From NCBI GenBank assembly GCA_032622095.1, contig CP136069.1:82050958-82114957 (forward strand): 64,000 nt of DNA, in the 5' to 3' direction. Positions 1 through 12,400 of this stretch are shown here, piece after piece (position 1 is the stretch's first letter; every line of letters starts with the position of its first letter). The position numbers were made by a program, and so were the translations under genes. Source of the stretch: Siphonodentalium dalli (Eukaryota; Mollusca; Scaphopoda; Gadilida; Siphonodentaliidae). Below the pieces are notes generated by a model. The model did not search any database, was not told the DNA's origin, and saw only the letters and a list, made by a program, of their open reading frames with translations.

Positions 1-71
1 TTATATAATTTTTATTTTCGTTGTCCAATAAAAAGCTCCCAGCGGCAGATTTTTAAGGGGGGCGACGGTGC
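1..71 (-). CDS. possible terminal AIG1 exon (tentative)
   Basis: A TTTCTCAG acceptor ends at position 72. The next 71 nt, joined in phase to exon 5, stay open for 23 codons and reach a TAA exactly at the window edge, which would give a total of about 246 residues, close to the family length. The predicted tail is not charged like the vertebrate AIG1 tail and shows no recognisable similarity, so the frame may be chance and the real last exon may lie outside the window. Confidence 0.25.
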
Positions 72-210
72 CTGAGAAACATATAATTAAGTTAATGTGG
101 CCTTATATTGTCACTTTGTAAAGTTTATACTCTACTTAAAACTCTATTTAAAACTCTAATAGACTCATACTATTATTGTATTATTTTCTTTCTTGCTATA
201 CAGCAGTTAG

Positions 211-270
211 CCAAGATCCCAGTTGGACACGGTCCCAGTTGACCATGATCCCAGTTAGTCAAGGTCCCAG
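211..270. repeat. short minisatellite, about 16-bp unit
   Basis: Four imperfect units around TCCCAGTT alternate GATCCCAGTT and GGTCCCAGTT. It lies just 3' of AIG1 exon 5. No function is suggested. Confidence 0.6.
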
Positions 271-340
271 AAATTTCAGAGACGCTTTAGCCACATCCCT
301 AATGAAGCATAACAACAAAATGATGATAGAATGTACTCAC

Positions 341-492
341 TCCATGTGAAGGTATTGAAGGCTTCACCCAGAATATATAGACTAATCATCACTCCAAATA
401 GAATAGCTATAAACAGAGTCCTATGTGCTGCTCCAAGCACCTCAAGTACTGGATACACCCAGAAGCCTGTATAGTATGCCAGGAAAAATATC
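341..492 (-). CDS. AIG1: AIG1 exon 5
   Basis: 152 nt completing the split Trp, then IFLAYYTGFWVYPVLE through LYILGEAFNTFTW, ending one base into the next codon at a GTGAGT donor. It holds the last two membrane segments of the family. Acceptor is TATTTCAG. Confidence 0.92.
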
Positions 493-3400
493 CTGAAATA
501 CAGAATAAAGCAAATCTGATATGGTATGTTCCCTGTGTACAATACATATGTGTTATATACACAATGTTTTTGTATTGATTCATGTATCATGACAAGGCTA
601 GTTTTTGTGGCCATATAGCTATGTGGCCATGAAAACTAGCCGAGTCGCGATACATGAATCATTACAAACACATTGTTTATATAACATGTTTATCTACCAT
701 TGATGTGACAGAATCCACCACACAAATTATATTTTAGGAATTTCTTAAATGCCAAAATTGTTGGATTTGGGTCCGATGATTAGCTTTCTTGAGTAAATTC
801 TCCCAACATGGAAAGCTATCTGTGTCATGCGATTAGCTCGCTTTGCTAAATTCTCCCAACCTGCAAGTTCACTGGAATATGCCTAACAGAAATTTAATTC
901 AATGGACAAAATCTCTTACACTTGCGTGTTTTATATAATTTATAATAAATGTTCAACAAATACATATTAGTTACTTTGTGATATGTTGTACCATAATACC
1001 CATGATGGTAGGCAATCAAATAATGTTAAAACCTATGAACTATTTGTTTATAGTATGCAAGAATATACGTTGGAATTTCATTTCAATTTTTCACGAGATT
1101 GATGTGGCGTCATGAAGATAAAATGCATAATAGAGGAACTTTAATCTGATGCTAGGTCTCCCATAGGAGTTGAGGCCTAAGCATAATGAGGTTCCCAGGG
1201 GGATAATTTGGTGATTCTGTGCGGGATAACGTCACTAAATTCACCCTCTGGGGACCTCATTCTGCAAATGTCAGACACACTATTTCCAGGCTTGATCATT
1301 CCCATGTTTACCCAGTCTCAGATCATTGTTTGATCTGCTTCTAAACTTACCAAATCACATAAATGCTGGCTAACCCAAGAAGAGCAACAATTCCTGTTTT
1401 CCTTCTTGGATAATGATGGTACACAATAATATATTCTATCATCAGGAACAGCAACACTGTGGTATGCTGGAAGTGAAACAATATAAAATGGAACACTTTT
1501 TACATGTGCTACAGGCCTGCAGGTTTCAAAATTATGTGTAACCCATTAATCTTTTGCCTGGTTTGTTGAGCTTAAGTAACTCAACATGTATCATAGCCTA
1601 GGTTAGCAGGAGAGTAACACAATCTGTTATAATATTAATCACTACAAATGAACTGGTATTATTAACAGATGGGCAACTCATTGAACTACGTAATAAATTT
1701 GAATGTCTAATTTTGGGACTTGATAGAGCAAAACTTAAGGTGATACTGAGAATTAGATATCGCGAGATCTGCATTTATAAAGCTTCGGCACGACCTGTTT
1801 TCCGTTCATGACATTTTCATTTTAGATAACCCCGAGAACTGAACTGTTGTTTGCCTCAAATCTGCAGGCCTGTGCTACAATGACAGGAAAATAAAATAAA
1901 AAATTTCTTTTTAACCAATTTTTTAAATGTACTCAAAACCTTGCATCGTCTCCGACGAAAATTTTACAATATTTACGTCTGTGGATTTCTCAATCATAAT
2001 CTGTTACTGAATTGATGGGATTCCCTCCATTTCATTGGAAAGTGGTGAAGCACGCGCGTGATATCATTAATTTATGGCATGACATATCACTTCACAGATC
2101 AGAGGTCAATGACGCATTGACAAGTTTCCCATGCATTGTCAAACTGAACTATTGTTGGAAAACTAAATAAACTCACTTTACTCATTGCAGGAGACATCAT
2201 CTTCGAGTTTTTATCAGTCAGCGATATTCGTGACTGATATTCGTGACAGATTATTCTTTATTATCGTGTTGTCTTTATAACCATTTCTAAATACTACGAT
2301 TCTCACAAACATTTAATACACCAGGAATGTACTCTGTATTTGGAAATGGTTTATTACGTCATGTTGGGAATGCCGCATCATTGTAGAAATTAAACTTAGT
2401 GGACACGTCCAGAGATGTTCATCCATTAGGATTATCGTCATCTTTTTAAAGAGACTGTACGTGGAGACAAGTTTATTTTGAACAAAATTGGAGATATGCA
2501 CCAAGCTTTTATATTATCCACATGTTTATCCATATATAGGGAATACATGTAAACAAGCAAAGCATGTTCATTATTTTAAAATGATAAGTGTATCCTCATG
2601 TCACATTTTTGGTCGGTCATCCATTTTAGTTGATAAAATGATTATCGTCTTATAGGCTCGCAAATTGTGACTGTGTGATTATCCCACATGCGTTTTCATT
2701 GATTCTATGGTCTATATAGCTACTGGAGTATAAAATGTTGAAAGCGAAAGAATACGATGCACACTACATGTACAATTGAGATTGGTTCTGAGGTACCCAG
2801 CAATTTATTCACCATGAACAGAGCGTCAGCCATTGACCAATCATGATGAAATGTGACACAACAGCAGCATTGACTCAACAATAATCACACAATCACTCCC
2901 CAGTAGACCATGACCAACCGAGGACACATGCACAATGGTACACAAGCAATACTTCGCTTGTGTATTGCTGAGTGTATGTCGTAGATACATGCTGATGTAT
3001 ATAACACGCAAGCTTCATGCACCTCACTGCATGTTTCTACATAAGTCAACAAATTCTGATTATATTATTTCCATAATATGATATCACATAATAATATGCA
3101 CATTCTATAACATAGGTTCAAATTAATGAGGCAATAAATAAATGGTCAGACAGTTAAAGAGTATTTTGTGAAATATATCACTGCCACTGGCTTTCATACA
3201 AAATTCTATCTAGTCTTATAGAAAATCTGTTTTCCTTCCACAAATTTGTCTCCTTCAGAAAAAAAATATATCTGCTATCCAGTGTGCATGCTATCTACGT
3301 TTGCTCACAAGATTGAAGAGAAGATAATTACTTTTCCTTTCCTTCAAGTTAAGGCCTGGTATTGACTTGCATATACTCACATAGCCTGTGTGTGCTACAC

Positions 3401-6400
3401 TGACCATTGGGTCATATGTTTTATATCCCAATATTACACATCATAACATAACCCGATGTCACATATTATTGAACTAGATGACTAAATGTGGTAGATAGAA
3501 TAACTGCCCCAGATTAGAGAATAAAATTCAGCTGAGTTTACATTAATTTACAAGGAAATGCTATTTAAATATAAGAAATTAATGTAGTTTGAGTGTTTTA
3601 TTGTAGGGTATGTCACCATGGCCATTGGAACACATTTAGTGCATCCATCGTCCATAGTGCTATACCCTTCAATAAGACAAACTCAAACTACATTCATTGC
3701 AGAAACAAAATTTCATTAACTCTAGAGAATTAGGCAACATACCACTGCATGATTCAGCCAGCGTGGAATGATTTTATCGAGAGCCTCAGGATAAACCAAG
3801 TTTCTATCCACAGAATAGATTCCCCAGAATGTACACACCACAAACTGAAAAGTAAGTTATTATCTTATTAAATAAAATGCACACATAATGACACAGATGC
3901 CTGAAGTTTAATGGTCGGGTGAGTACTATCGTTCTTGGGGTGTACTCGAATCCCGTTTCTTCAGTGTTCGCGAACAGTAGGCAACCAAGACGTGACCCAT
4001 GTATCAGGACTCGGATCACGCAGAACAGGCCAGGAACAGATAATATAAATACTCTCGGGTCTGGATTCTAAACCCCAGAATTCGGGGAGTGGGAATCCAA
4101 ACCACGAACATATTCTTGGTCTGTTCCTGGACTGTTCTCGGGTGAGACAAAATTTATGTGGGCTAAGAAACCTGCAGTGAAAATTCAGAGGTTAGATATC
4201 TAACAGTTAAGTGGAGATTGGTCTGTCTGTCAAGTAACATAGGGAGGAAAGTTCAAAATTCTTATCAAGATCAGCTTATTTGCATTGCGATTGTCCCGAC
4301 TGCAACCTGCACCTTACTGAACTACTGGTAAACCTATATTTATAAAATATATTAATAATACTTATAAATATTTTCTTCCCCTTCTGTATCTGTATATAAA
4401 TTTCTTCTTTATCTTCCCTATTCCATTCTTTAATGTTAACAACAGGATTAAACATTTTTGTATACTGGAACCATAGCTGAATTGCTGTAAAATGGAAATG
4501 GTCTCTGCCAAAATGTCCAACAGACGGTATGAGATATTTGTACAACCCTGATCTAATAGTCCAGGAGATATTGGTCGACCTCTGCACCCCCCCCCCAGGA
4601 CTTAACTTCACCCCACTAATTTTCTTCCTTAAGGTCTCCTCTAATTTTTTTCACTTGTTAACAAGAACAAAAAGTGGCCGCAGAGACTCCAGACAAGATG
4701 GCGTCCATCATGGCGGCAATTTTTTTTAAATGCACCAGGTCTCTTTGATCGCCATTATAGTAAAGTTGATAGCACATGCGGTCTTATTTTCCGCTCGATT
4801 CGTTATGGTAATATACGACCCTTACAAATTAGCCAAAAATCCGACACCAGAATCCAATATGGCGGCCAAGATGGCCGCCAAAATGTGAAAATATGCTATT
4901 TTTCTGACATGTTACCACCTTTCGTTTGTCTCTGTGGGAAAATGTTGGCATCTTTGCGTCATGTTATACATTTATCAGATAGAGAAGTCATTGGCGACCA
5001 CATGGGGTCCATAATATACATTCATTGCGGGATATTTTTGTCCGATATCACGTTTTCCCAAATGCCGGTATCATAGGTCAAAGCCGAATCTCCGTTAATA
5101 AAGCGATGTAATGTTTCGAATCAATGAATGTTATTGCTATTATAACAACACCCATGCATATATATGTGCAGGAGATACTCAAGCTAGGATTCCTCTTATA
5201 CCTAAGTTGAGGAATATCTACTCAAATCCAAGATGGCGGCCAAAATGGCCACCCGAAATAAAAAAATCGCCGAAAATCACCGATTTTAACATCAGTGAAC
5301 ATTATTGTCATGAAAACTCCACACATGCTTACTATTGTGAGTTGGGAACACTTAGGCGAAGAACGTTCCTTGTACCATATCCAAATAAAAGTCCCCCAAA
5401 TCCAAAATGGCACCCACAATGGCGGAAAGATTTTTTAAAATCACCGAAATTCCCTCATATTCACATCATTGGGCATTATTGTCGAGACAACTCCACCCAT
5501 GCTTACAATTGAGTTGGAAATACTGAGGTGAAGTAATTACATTACATCTCATGCAAGAAATTGTTTTCCAAATCGAAGATGGCGGCCAAAATGGCGACCG
5601 AAATTTGAAAACAAGTCTACATTCCTTTACTTTCTTACGATGGGCGTTATTGTTTCGCGATTTCTATCCACCATTACATGTTGATATGGAATAGTGACAT
5701 GAAGTATTCATTAGTTTTTGGCAATTGATACTAACAGCCAAGATCGCTGCTAAATTGGCGGCTAGAAATTGAAAAGAAATCGATATATTCACATATTAAT
5801 TTCAACTTTTGTCATAATATCGGTATGTATGGACGAAACCAGGCCTCAGCCTAGGGGTCCAGAACAGGGAGACTTGAAGTCTCCCTCCAGGAAATTTAGG
5901 GAGACTTCAGGAAATTTAGGGAGACTTCAGGGTGGGGAGACCACCAAAAATTGACAATTTTCAAATATCGCTTTATTTTATAACATCTGACAATAAAAAA
6001 TTTAAAAAGATAAAATCAAACTAAATTTTTTTGACTTTATCTGAAATTAGTTTAATTAATTGTTATTATACATTTAAAATTTTTGGAAATGTTTTGTGTA
6101 GCTATCATTTAAGCAAGACAATTATCAAGTTACAGTAATAGTTTTTTAACTAAATGAAAGTAGTATTATTTCCTAGACTGCAGCTTGGAAGATACGTTTG
6201 TACAGTCTGACTCTGAATCATGATGCATGTAACTTTTTAAGTTTAATTTGGTCACGGCTGTAATGTGGGTGTCCGCTGAAATAAAAAATAAGGACTAACT
6301 AACAAAGGAGTTGCAAAAGCTTTTATTAATTAATGGCCTCCCTTAATTAATCCCAACATCACTGGTATAATCCGATTAAAGCAATAAACTTGACATTATT

Positions 6401-9400
6401 TTATTTACGGAAGTCGGTCTCTTCAAAAAGTCCGACGCGGTCTCTTCAAAAAGTCCGACGCGTTACCGAAACGAACTTCCGAAGCGCCTGGTACATACTC
6501 TGATAATGTCGTAATTGTTTTATATCTGAAAAGCGGGACGGCGGTCTTTTAAGTTAATAAAAACATTTATTTGTGACACTCACGATGGTTAGTAACAACA
6601 CAGATGGGAACATCTCATCGTGTTTTAAGCGTGTCAAAACATTCGTTATTAACATTCATTACCGCAAAGGGAACAAAGGCGACGGAATAACAACACAAAA
6701 CAATAGGTCATATTTTATTTTTTTTATTTTAAAGACTTGGGTCTTTGGCTCTGCATCGTCTGTTTCTTTTTGGGATGGTCGCCACAATTCATCTATATAC
6801 GGACATGTCCAGACATGTCCGGAAAAAAAACTAGAAAAAAAATTAAGAAAAAAAAAAGAAAAAAGAAAATCCCCCAAAAATTGAAGGCGACATCGATTTC
6901 GCCTTAGAGCGACGATAGGGCGAAGTCAGCGACAATCTCGCCCGAGTCGCCTTGTGAGCTGAGGCCTGGACGAAACCTTTCATAAACCATCTACTAGTTC
7001 AACTTAAAGGTATCAAAACGCATAACATAGCTCGTATCCTTCTGGAAAGATGAAAAACCACAATTAATATCGCGATGTGGCATTTCAAAATCCAGTCTCC
7101 AATGTATGCGCGTTTTGTTATCCTATCTCGGTGTTAGTGTCAGTATGTGGGCGGTGTTATTCACAAAAATGTCAGGAACTGTGGTGCATTTATTTCACTA
7201 TGTATTTAAAGAACAATTGGCAGTCTCGATGGCAATGGCTGTGGACGTTGGAGAACGCGACCTTTATGATCATATAGCTTTATATATATAACTTTAGAAT
7301 ATAGTAGTTAATGTCTCATGCAGGAAAATGGCCGCAATGGTGATGTTACCAACAAATCACTTGGTGTACCAACGTTGCTCATCAACGTAACATTCCTCTG
7401 GATGTTCTTCGCGTTGAACATTTCACCCTTTTGTTGATGGCATTTGTACTTTCTTGAACCATACCACCCAGCGTGAGTATAACATATCAACCAACTATCA
7501 CAGGTATCGCCTTTAAGACTACACCACAGTCTTGGTGGGGCTTATACAGCAGTAGCCAATGGCATACTCCTGGTCCAGTTGTTTAAGAACGGCTTCCAAA
7601 CGGATGGGAACATACAATCTTAGCATACCCGGTACAAGGAAAGCAAAGCCACACATGAGATCCTGTCTGAATCTAAAACATAACAAAATAAAGGGCGGTG
7701 CAGTCATGGTCCAATTTCATTTCCACTATCATGACACATACCCACAAACTAGCACTGTGTGTATTGTTATCATCTGCTTGGATCTGTTCGGTGAGACGAT
7801 TGCTGGACGCCAACAAGCTTGTTCTTATGATCATGTTCAAGGAGTTTGGGTATATTATGCATTATGGTCTTCTACGCCTTAGCAGAAATGCATCCGTCAA
7901 ATGTCGGGCTTTCAACATTCGAAGTCATATACAGAAGTTGTTCGGGTACGTCAATGCATTAGATGAGTATGTGAATTGACAAACCATCTATTGAGAAGTG
8001 GCTGTTTGGGAAGATCACCAGGTGTACACGTTGTTATCCCCATTAGGTCACCAAAGCTCAGGGATGAGAACAGGCACAGATGAAATCAGCTGGAATCCGA
8101 GCGCAGCGAGGCGCTTGACCGTATGGCGCAAACCACAGGCCGGGGGTATGGGGGCCGCCTAGGCCCCCAGAAGCTCTAGGGGTAAGGGGTTATTTCCTGC
8201 AATCGGATGCCTCTCCTAAGAGGAAAATCTGATAATCTGAGAGTGCAATTTTTAGTGGATAATCTTAATTTTTCCATTTTTTTTTTACAAGTCTCAAGAA
8301 ATTTCTCACATACAGAGAATGGATCCAGCATGGGGCCATATGTATCTACATGTATATATGCAGTATGCTATTAAATACAAAACATTTTTGTCAAGATTCT
8401 TAATGTCCCTGTACTAGACTATTAGTGTAAATCTGAAAATATTTTGAAATAAATGAATAGATAATTATAATCAACACCTACAGTAGTACATGTACCCTAC
8501 CAATTTATCAAACAGGATAACTTCTGAAGTTGATACACGATCACACATCAGAGCTGGCAATTTTTATGTAGATGCCATGGGTACCAAGATCGATTTCCTG
8601 TCTGCATCTCCTATTTTCGTCTGCGAAGTGTTGCCATTGCTCAAAGTTTTGTTGACACCAAAGAAATGCTGGTCCATGGAATGCGTGTTCATTTGCGAGA
8701 ACATTCTATTTTTGTGTCTTTCGCTTTTACAATGATCATTTAATGCTGCTATACCACGGCTGCCATACTTCACAGTTTGATTCAAACAAGAAACACAAAC
8801 AACGAGTCCCGGTTCCTCCACTTTTCGAAAAAATTCTCCAAGTTTTCTCTCGGTTGTTTGGTGACCAACTAGCGCAAGCGAAACGGTCTTTTCCAACCAT
8901 TCCCAACGGAACTTTTCTTTCTCATTCCTGTCAATCTCACGCACACGGTGATCGTTTTTCGCTTCGATTATTTTCAAAGCCGACATTGTCACGATTGTAT
9001 CTGTAGATATTTCAGTAGGCCCCTACAGGAACAAAATTCTGGTGATAAACGCAAAACAAAGCAAATCTTGCGGGTATTTTCCAAGAACTCTTGTAATTCT
9101 CGGTAATGATTGGTTAGTTCCAAGACCTTCTAAGTAGCTCGACCAATGAAATATCGCGACACGTAAATTACTGGGGGAATCCCATGACATCATTGTTTTA
9201 CTCCTTGAAAGATGCCGCAATTTGACCAATCACAGCGCGCGGTACACTTGGCTATGTGTCTCATTTATCAGTCTTTCCGAAATCGTATTCTGCGCGGTCT
9301 TTTAGAGCTAATTCATTCCATTAAACCTCCCCCCCCCCCCAAATTATCTCAACGGATTTGTATCGATCTCAAAAATGGGTTTTTGTCTGTTAAAAAGCGG

Positions 9401-12400
9401 GAAACCGCGGATCCGCGGGAAATTCTCATCCCTGAAAGCTGACAATACGCAGATAGATAGGTCCTTCTGAAAGCTAATATACGCATCGACCGAATACCTT
9501 TATAGTGTATCGCACACACAAGATGACGCATATACCCCATATATAGCATCTGAATTATACCATAAGCTATACCACGAATGAAGCTCGCTAAGAATTCCAA
9601 GCTTTCGAAACAAACACGTGAGCTGGACACTGGCATATGTATTGTTTGAAACATTCCGATTAGTGGCACCCTTCTACAAAGAAGAGTAGTGAACTGTTGT
9701 TGTGAGTGAGATAGATTAATCTGACGAAGAGACGGAAACGAGTCTAGATAATGCTGAATGTGGCAATTCAGAATAAGCTCAGGTACTGTTGTTTTGATAC
9801 TTGGAAGTCATAATATGACTATTCGGCGCACCTATATACGGTTAAGGCCAGTATGAGCCCTTAGTGGAGAATGGATTTGAAATGCCACATCGCGATTGTG
9901 GGTTTTCATCCTTCCAAAAGGCTACGACTTACATTGGAACTAATAGATGGTTTAAATTATGTACCGTTTCGTTTATACAAATCAATATTATGACAAAAAG
10001 TTGAAATTAGTATGTGATAATATCGGCTTCTTTTCAATTTCTGCCCGCCAGTTTGGCCGCCATATTGACTGTGACTATCACTTGCCAAACCCTAATGAAT
10101 AATTCATACATATCAACATGTAATGGTGGGTAGAAATCGCGAAACAATAACGCCCATCCAGAAAGTAAAGGAATGTAGGCGTGTTTTCAAATTTCGGTCG
10201 CCATTTTGGCCGCCATCTTCGATTTGGAAAACCATTTCTTGCATGAGATGTAAGGAAATTACTTCACCTCAGTATTTCCAACTCAACTGTATGCATGGAT
10301 GGAGTTGTCTCGACAATAATGCCCAATGATGTGAATATGAGGGAATTTCGGTGATTTTTCAAAATCTGTCCGCCATTGTGGGCGCCATTTTGGATTTGGG
10401 GGAATTTTATTTGGATATGGTACAAGGAAAGTTCTTCGCCTAAGTGTTCCCAACTTAAAATAGTAAGCAGGTGTGGAGTTGTCATGACAATAATGCTCAC
10501 TGATGTTAAAATCAGCGATTTTCGGCGATTTTTTATTTCTGGTGGCCATTTTGGCCGCCATCTTGGATTTGGGTAAATATTCCTTACTCAGATATAAGAG
10601 GAATCCTAGCTCGAGTATCTCCTGCAAATATATATGCATGGGTGATGTTATAATAACAATAACATTCATTGATTCGAAACATAACATCGCGTTATTAACG
10701 GAGATTCGGCTTTGACCTATGATACCGGCATTTGGGAAAACGTGATATCGGACAAAAATATCCCGCAATGAATGCATATTATGGTCCCCATGTGTTCGCC
10801 AACGACTCCTCTATATGATAAATGTATAACATGACGCAAAAATTCTAACATTTTCCCACAGAGACAAACGAAAGGTGGTAACATGTCAGAAAAATAGCAT
10901 ATTTTCACATTTCGGCGGCCATCTTGGCCGCCATATTGGATTCTGGTGTCGGATTTTTAGCTAATTTGTAAGGGTTGTATACTAGCATAACGAATCGAGC
11001 GGAAAACAAGACCACATGTGCTATCATCTTTACTATAATGGCGATCAAAGAGACCTGGTGCATTTTTTTAAAATGGCCGCCATGATGGACGCCATCTTGT
11101 CTGGAGTCTCTGCGGCCACTTTTTGTTCTTGTTAACAAGTGAAAAAAATTAGAGGAGACCTTAAGGAAGAAAATTAGTGGGGTGAAGTTAAGTCCTGGGG
11201 GGGGGGGGAGGTGCAGAGGTCGACCAATATCTCCTGGACTATAAGTCCATTTCAGAAATAAGTGCTAACCAGGGTGAACCTGTGATATTTATATACTGGG
11301 GCTGATATACAGTAAACTTATTTCATCAGGGATTGCCTTTTGCCTTCTACAGGTACTTACTGAACCAAGTGGAAATGCCAATGTAGCAAACATGAAATCT
11401 CGAAACTTCTGTAGCTTTGAACGTCTTCTAATGTCAAACTTCGGAGTCAGATTAGTTCCTATGACATCATTGATTACACACACAATGAAGTAGATTACTT
11501 GTATGCACTGAAATGAGAACAAGAGCATTGCTAGGACATGGCAAAATATGCCTTTTAGCCATTTTGATTATGCTACTGCAAAATACATTTATTCAATGCC
11601 GAAATGCTGTCAAATTCTAAGTCGAAAAAGGGCCTTAAGTCATGTAAACATAATTGGACGGAACCCATATTCGATCCTGGCCTGTATTTTTAGCTGGGAA
11701 AATACAGATACCCACTTTGGTTCAGATGAAATAATCCAAACTGAAGTTATCGGGCGGAAACCAAAAATGTTAACGGATGGTCATAATAAAAATTTGAATA
11801 AAACTTAAAAGGTCGCAGACCCCATGTCACCCGAATCGAGGTGGCTTTTTGGGACGTTGGCTTTTTTTTAAAGAACAAATAATTCAAATTCCGGAAAATT
11901 TTACTCAAACTAGACGATGAGCTGCTTGTACTCAAAGGTGAGCCACTCACCAAGTATTTAAAGATTCTTTTGAAGAATTCTCAATTTGATATAGAGACAG
12001 CACAAATGATATTTCTTTATGGAATGAAATAGAACTTGGCCTGTGTCTTTTTAAATGAGAACCATATGCCAAATATCAAGAAATTCTGTTGAATATATTG
12101 CTCAAGTTACTGTGCGGAAACAAGAAAACAGCGCTTTCTAAGTCGACAAAGGGGCATAACTCAGTCCAAAATCATCAGACCGTGACCAAATTCGAACATG
12201 GCCTGCATCTTATCAAATGTGAACCACGTACCAAATAACAAGAAATTATGTTCAATATTGCTCAAGTTACAATGCTTTCTAAGCCAAAAAAGGGCATAAC
12301 TCCATCAAAAATCATCAGACCATGTCCAAATTCAAGCTTGGTGTGCACCTTCTCACTTGTCAACTACATACCAAATATCAATAAATTATGTTGAGTATAG

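Larger units (their letters stand above)
4557..7102 (+). repeat. left inverted arm of the 6.7-kb element
   Basis: About 1.41 kb once the insertion at 5840-6968 and its duplicated target are removed. Short open frames here (for instance 5111-5512) are mirrored by minus-strand frames in the right arm and translate subrepeats, not a protein. Confidence 0.8.
4557..11241. mobile_element. 6.7-kb DNA element with about 1.4-kb inverted arms
   Basis: The left end TAGTCCAGGAGATATTGGTC reappears inverted at the right end, and sequence identity continues inward for about 1.4 kb on each side (left 4557-7102 with an insertion, right 9865-11241). TAA flanks both outer ends (4554-4556 and 11242-11244), a possible 3-bp target duplication, although TA cannot be excluded. 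The arms contain a C or G homopolymer, repeated CCAAGATGGCGGCC-type motifs and internal subrepeats. The core (7103-9864) has no intact transposase; the only recognisable peptide belongs to a nested hAT-like insertion. It occupies nearly all of AIG1 intron 2. Superfamily unassigned. Confidence 0.8.

Noticed and set aside
5111-5512. 133-codon + frame in the left arm, mirrored at 10283-10777
   Set aside because: It translates the AAGATGGC-type subrepeats of the transposon arm in both arms; low-complexity repeat translation, no domain.
7559-7979. Overlapping 93- and 107-codon + frames in the core of the 6.7-kb element
   Set aside because: No recognisable motif, overlapping frames on both strands, no continuation; not supportable as a transposase.
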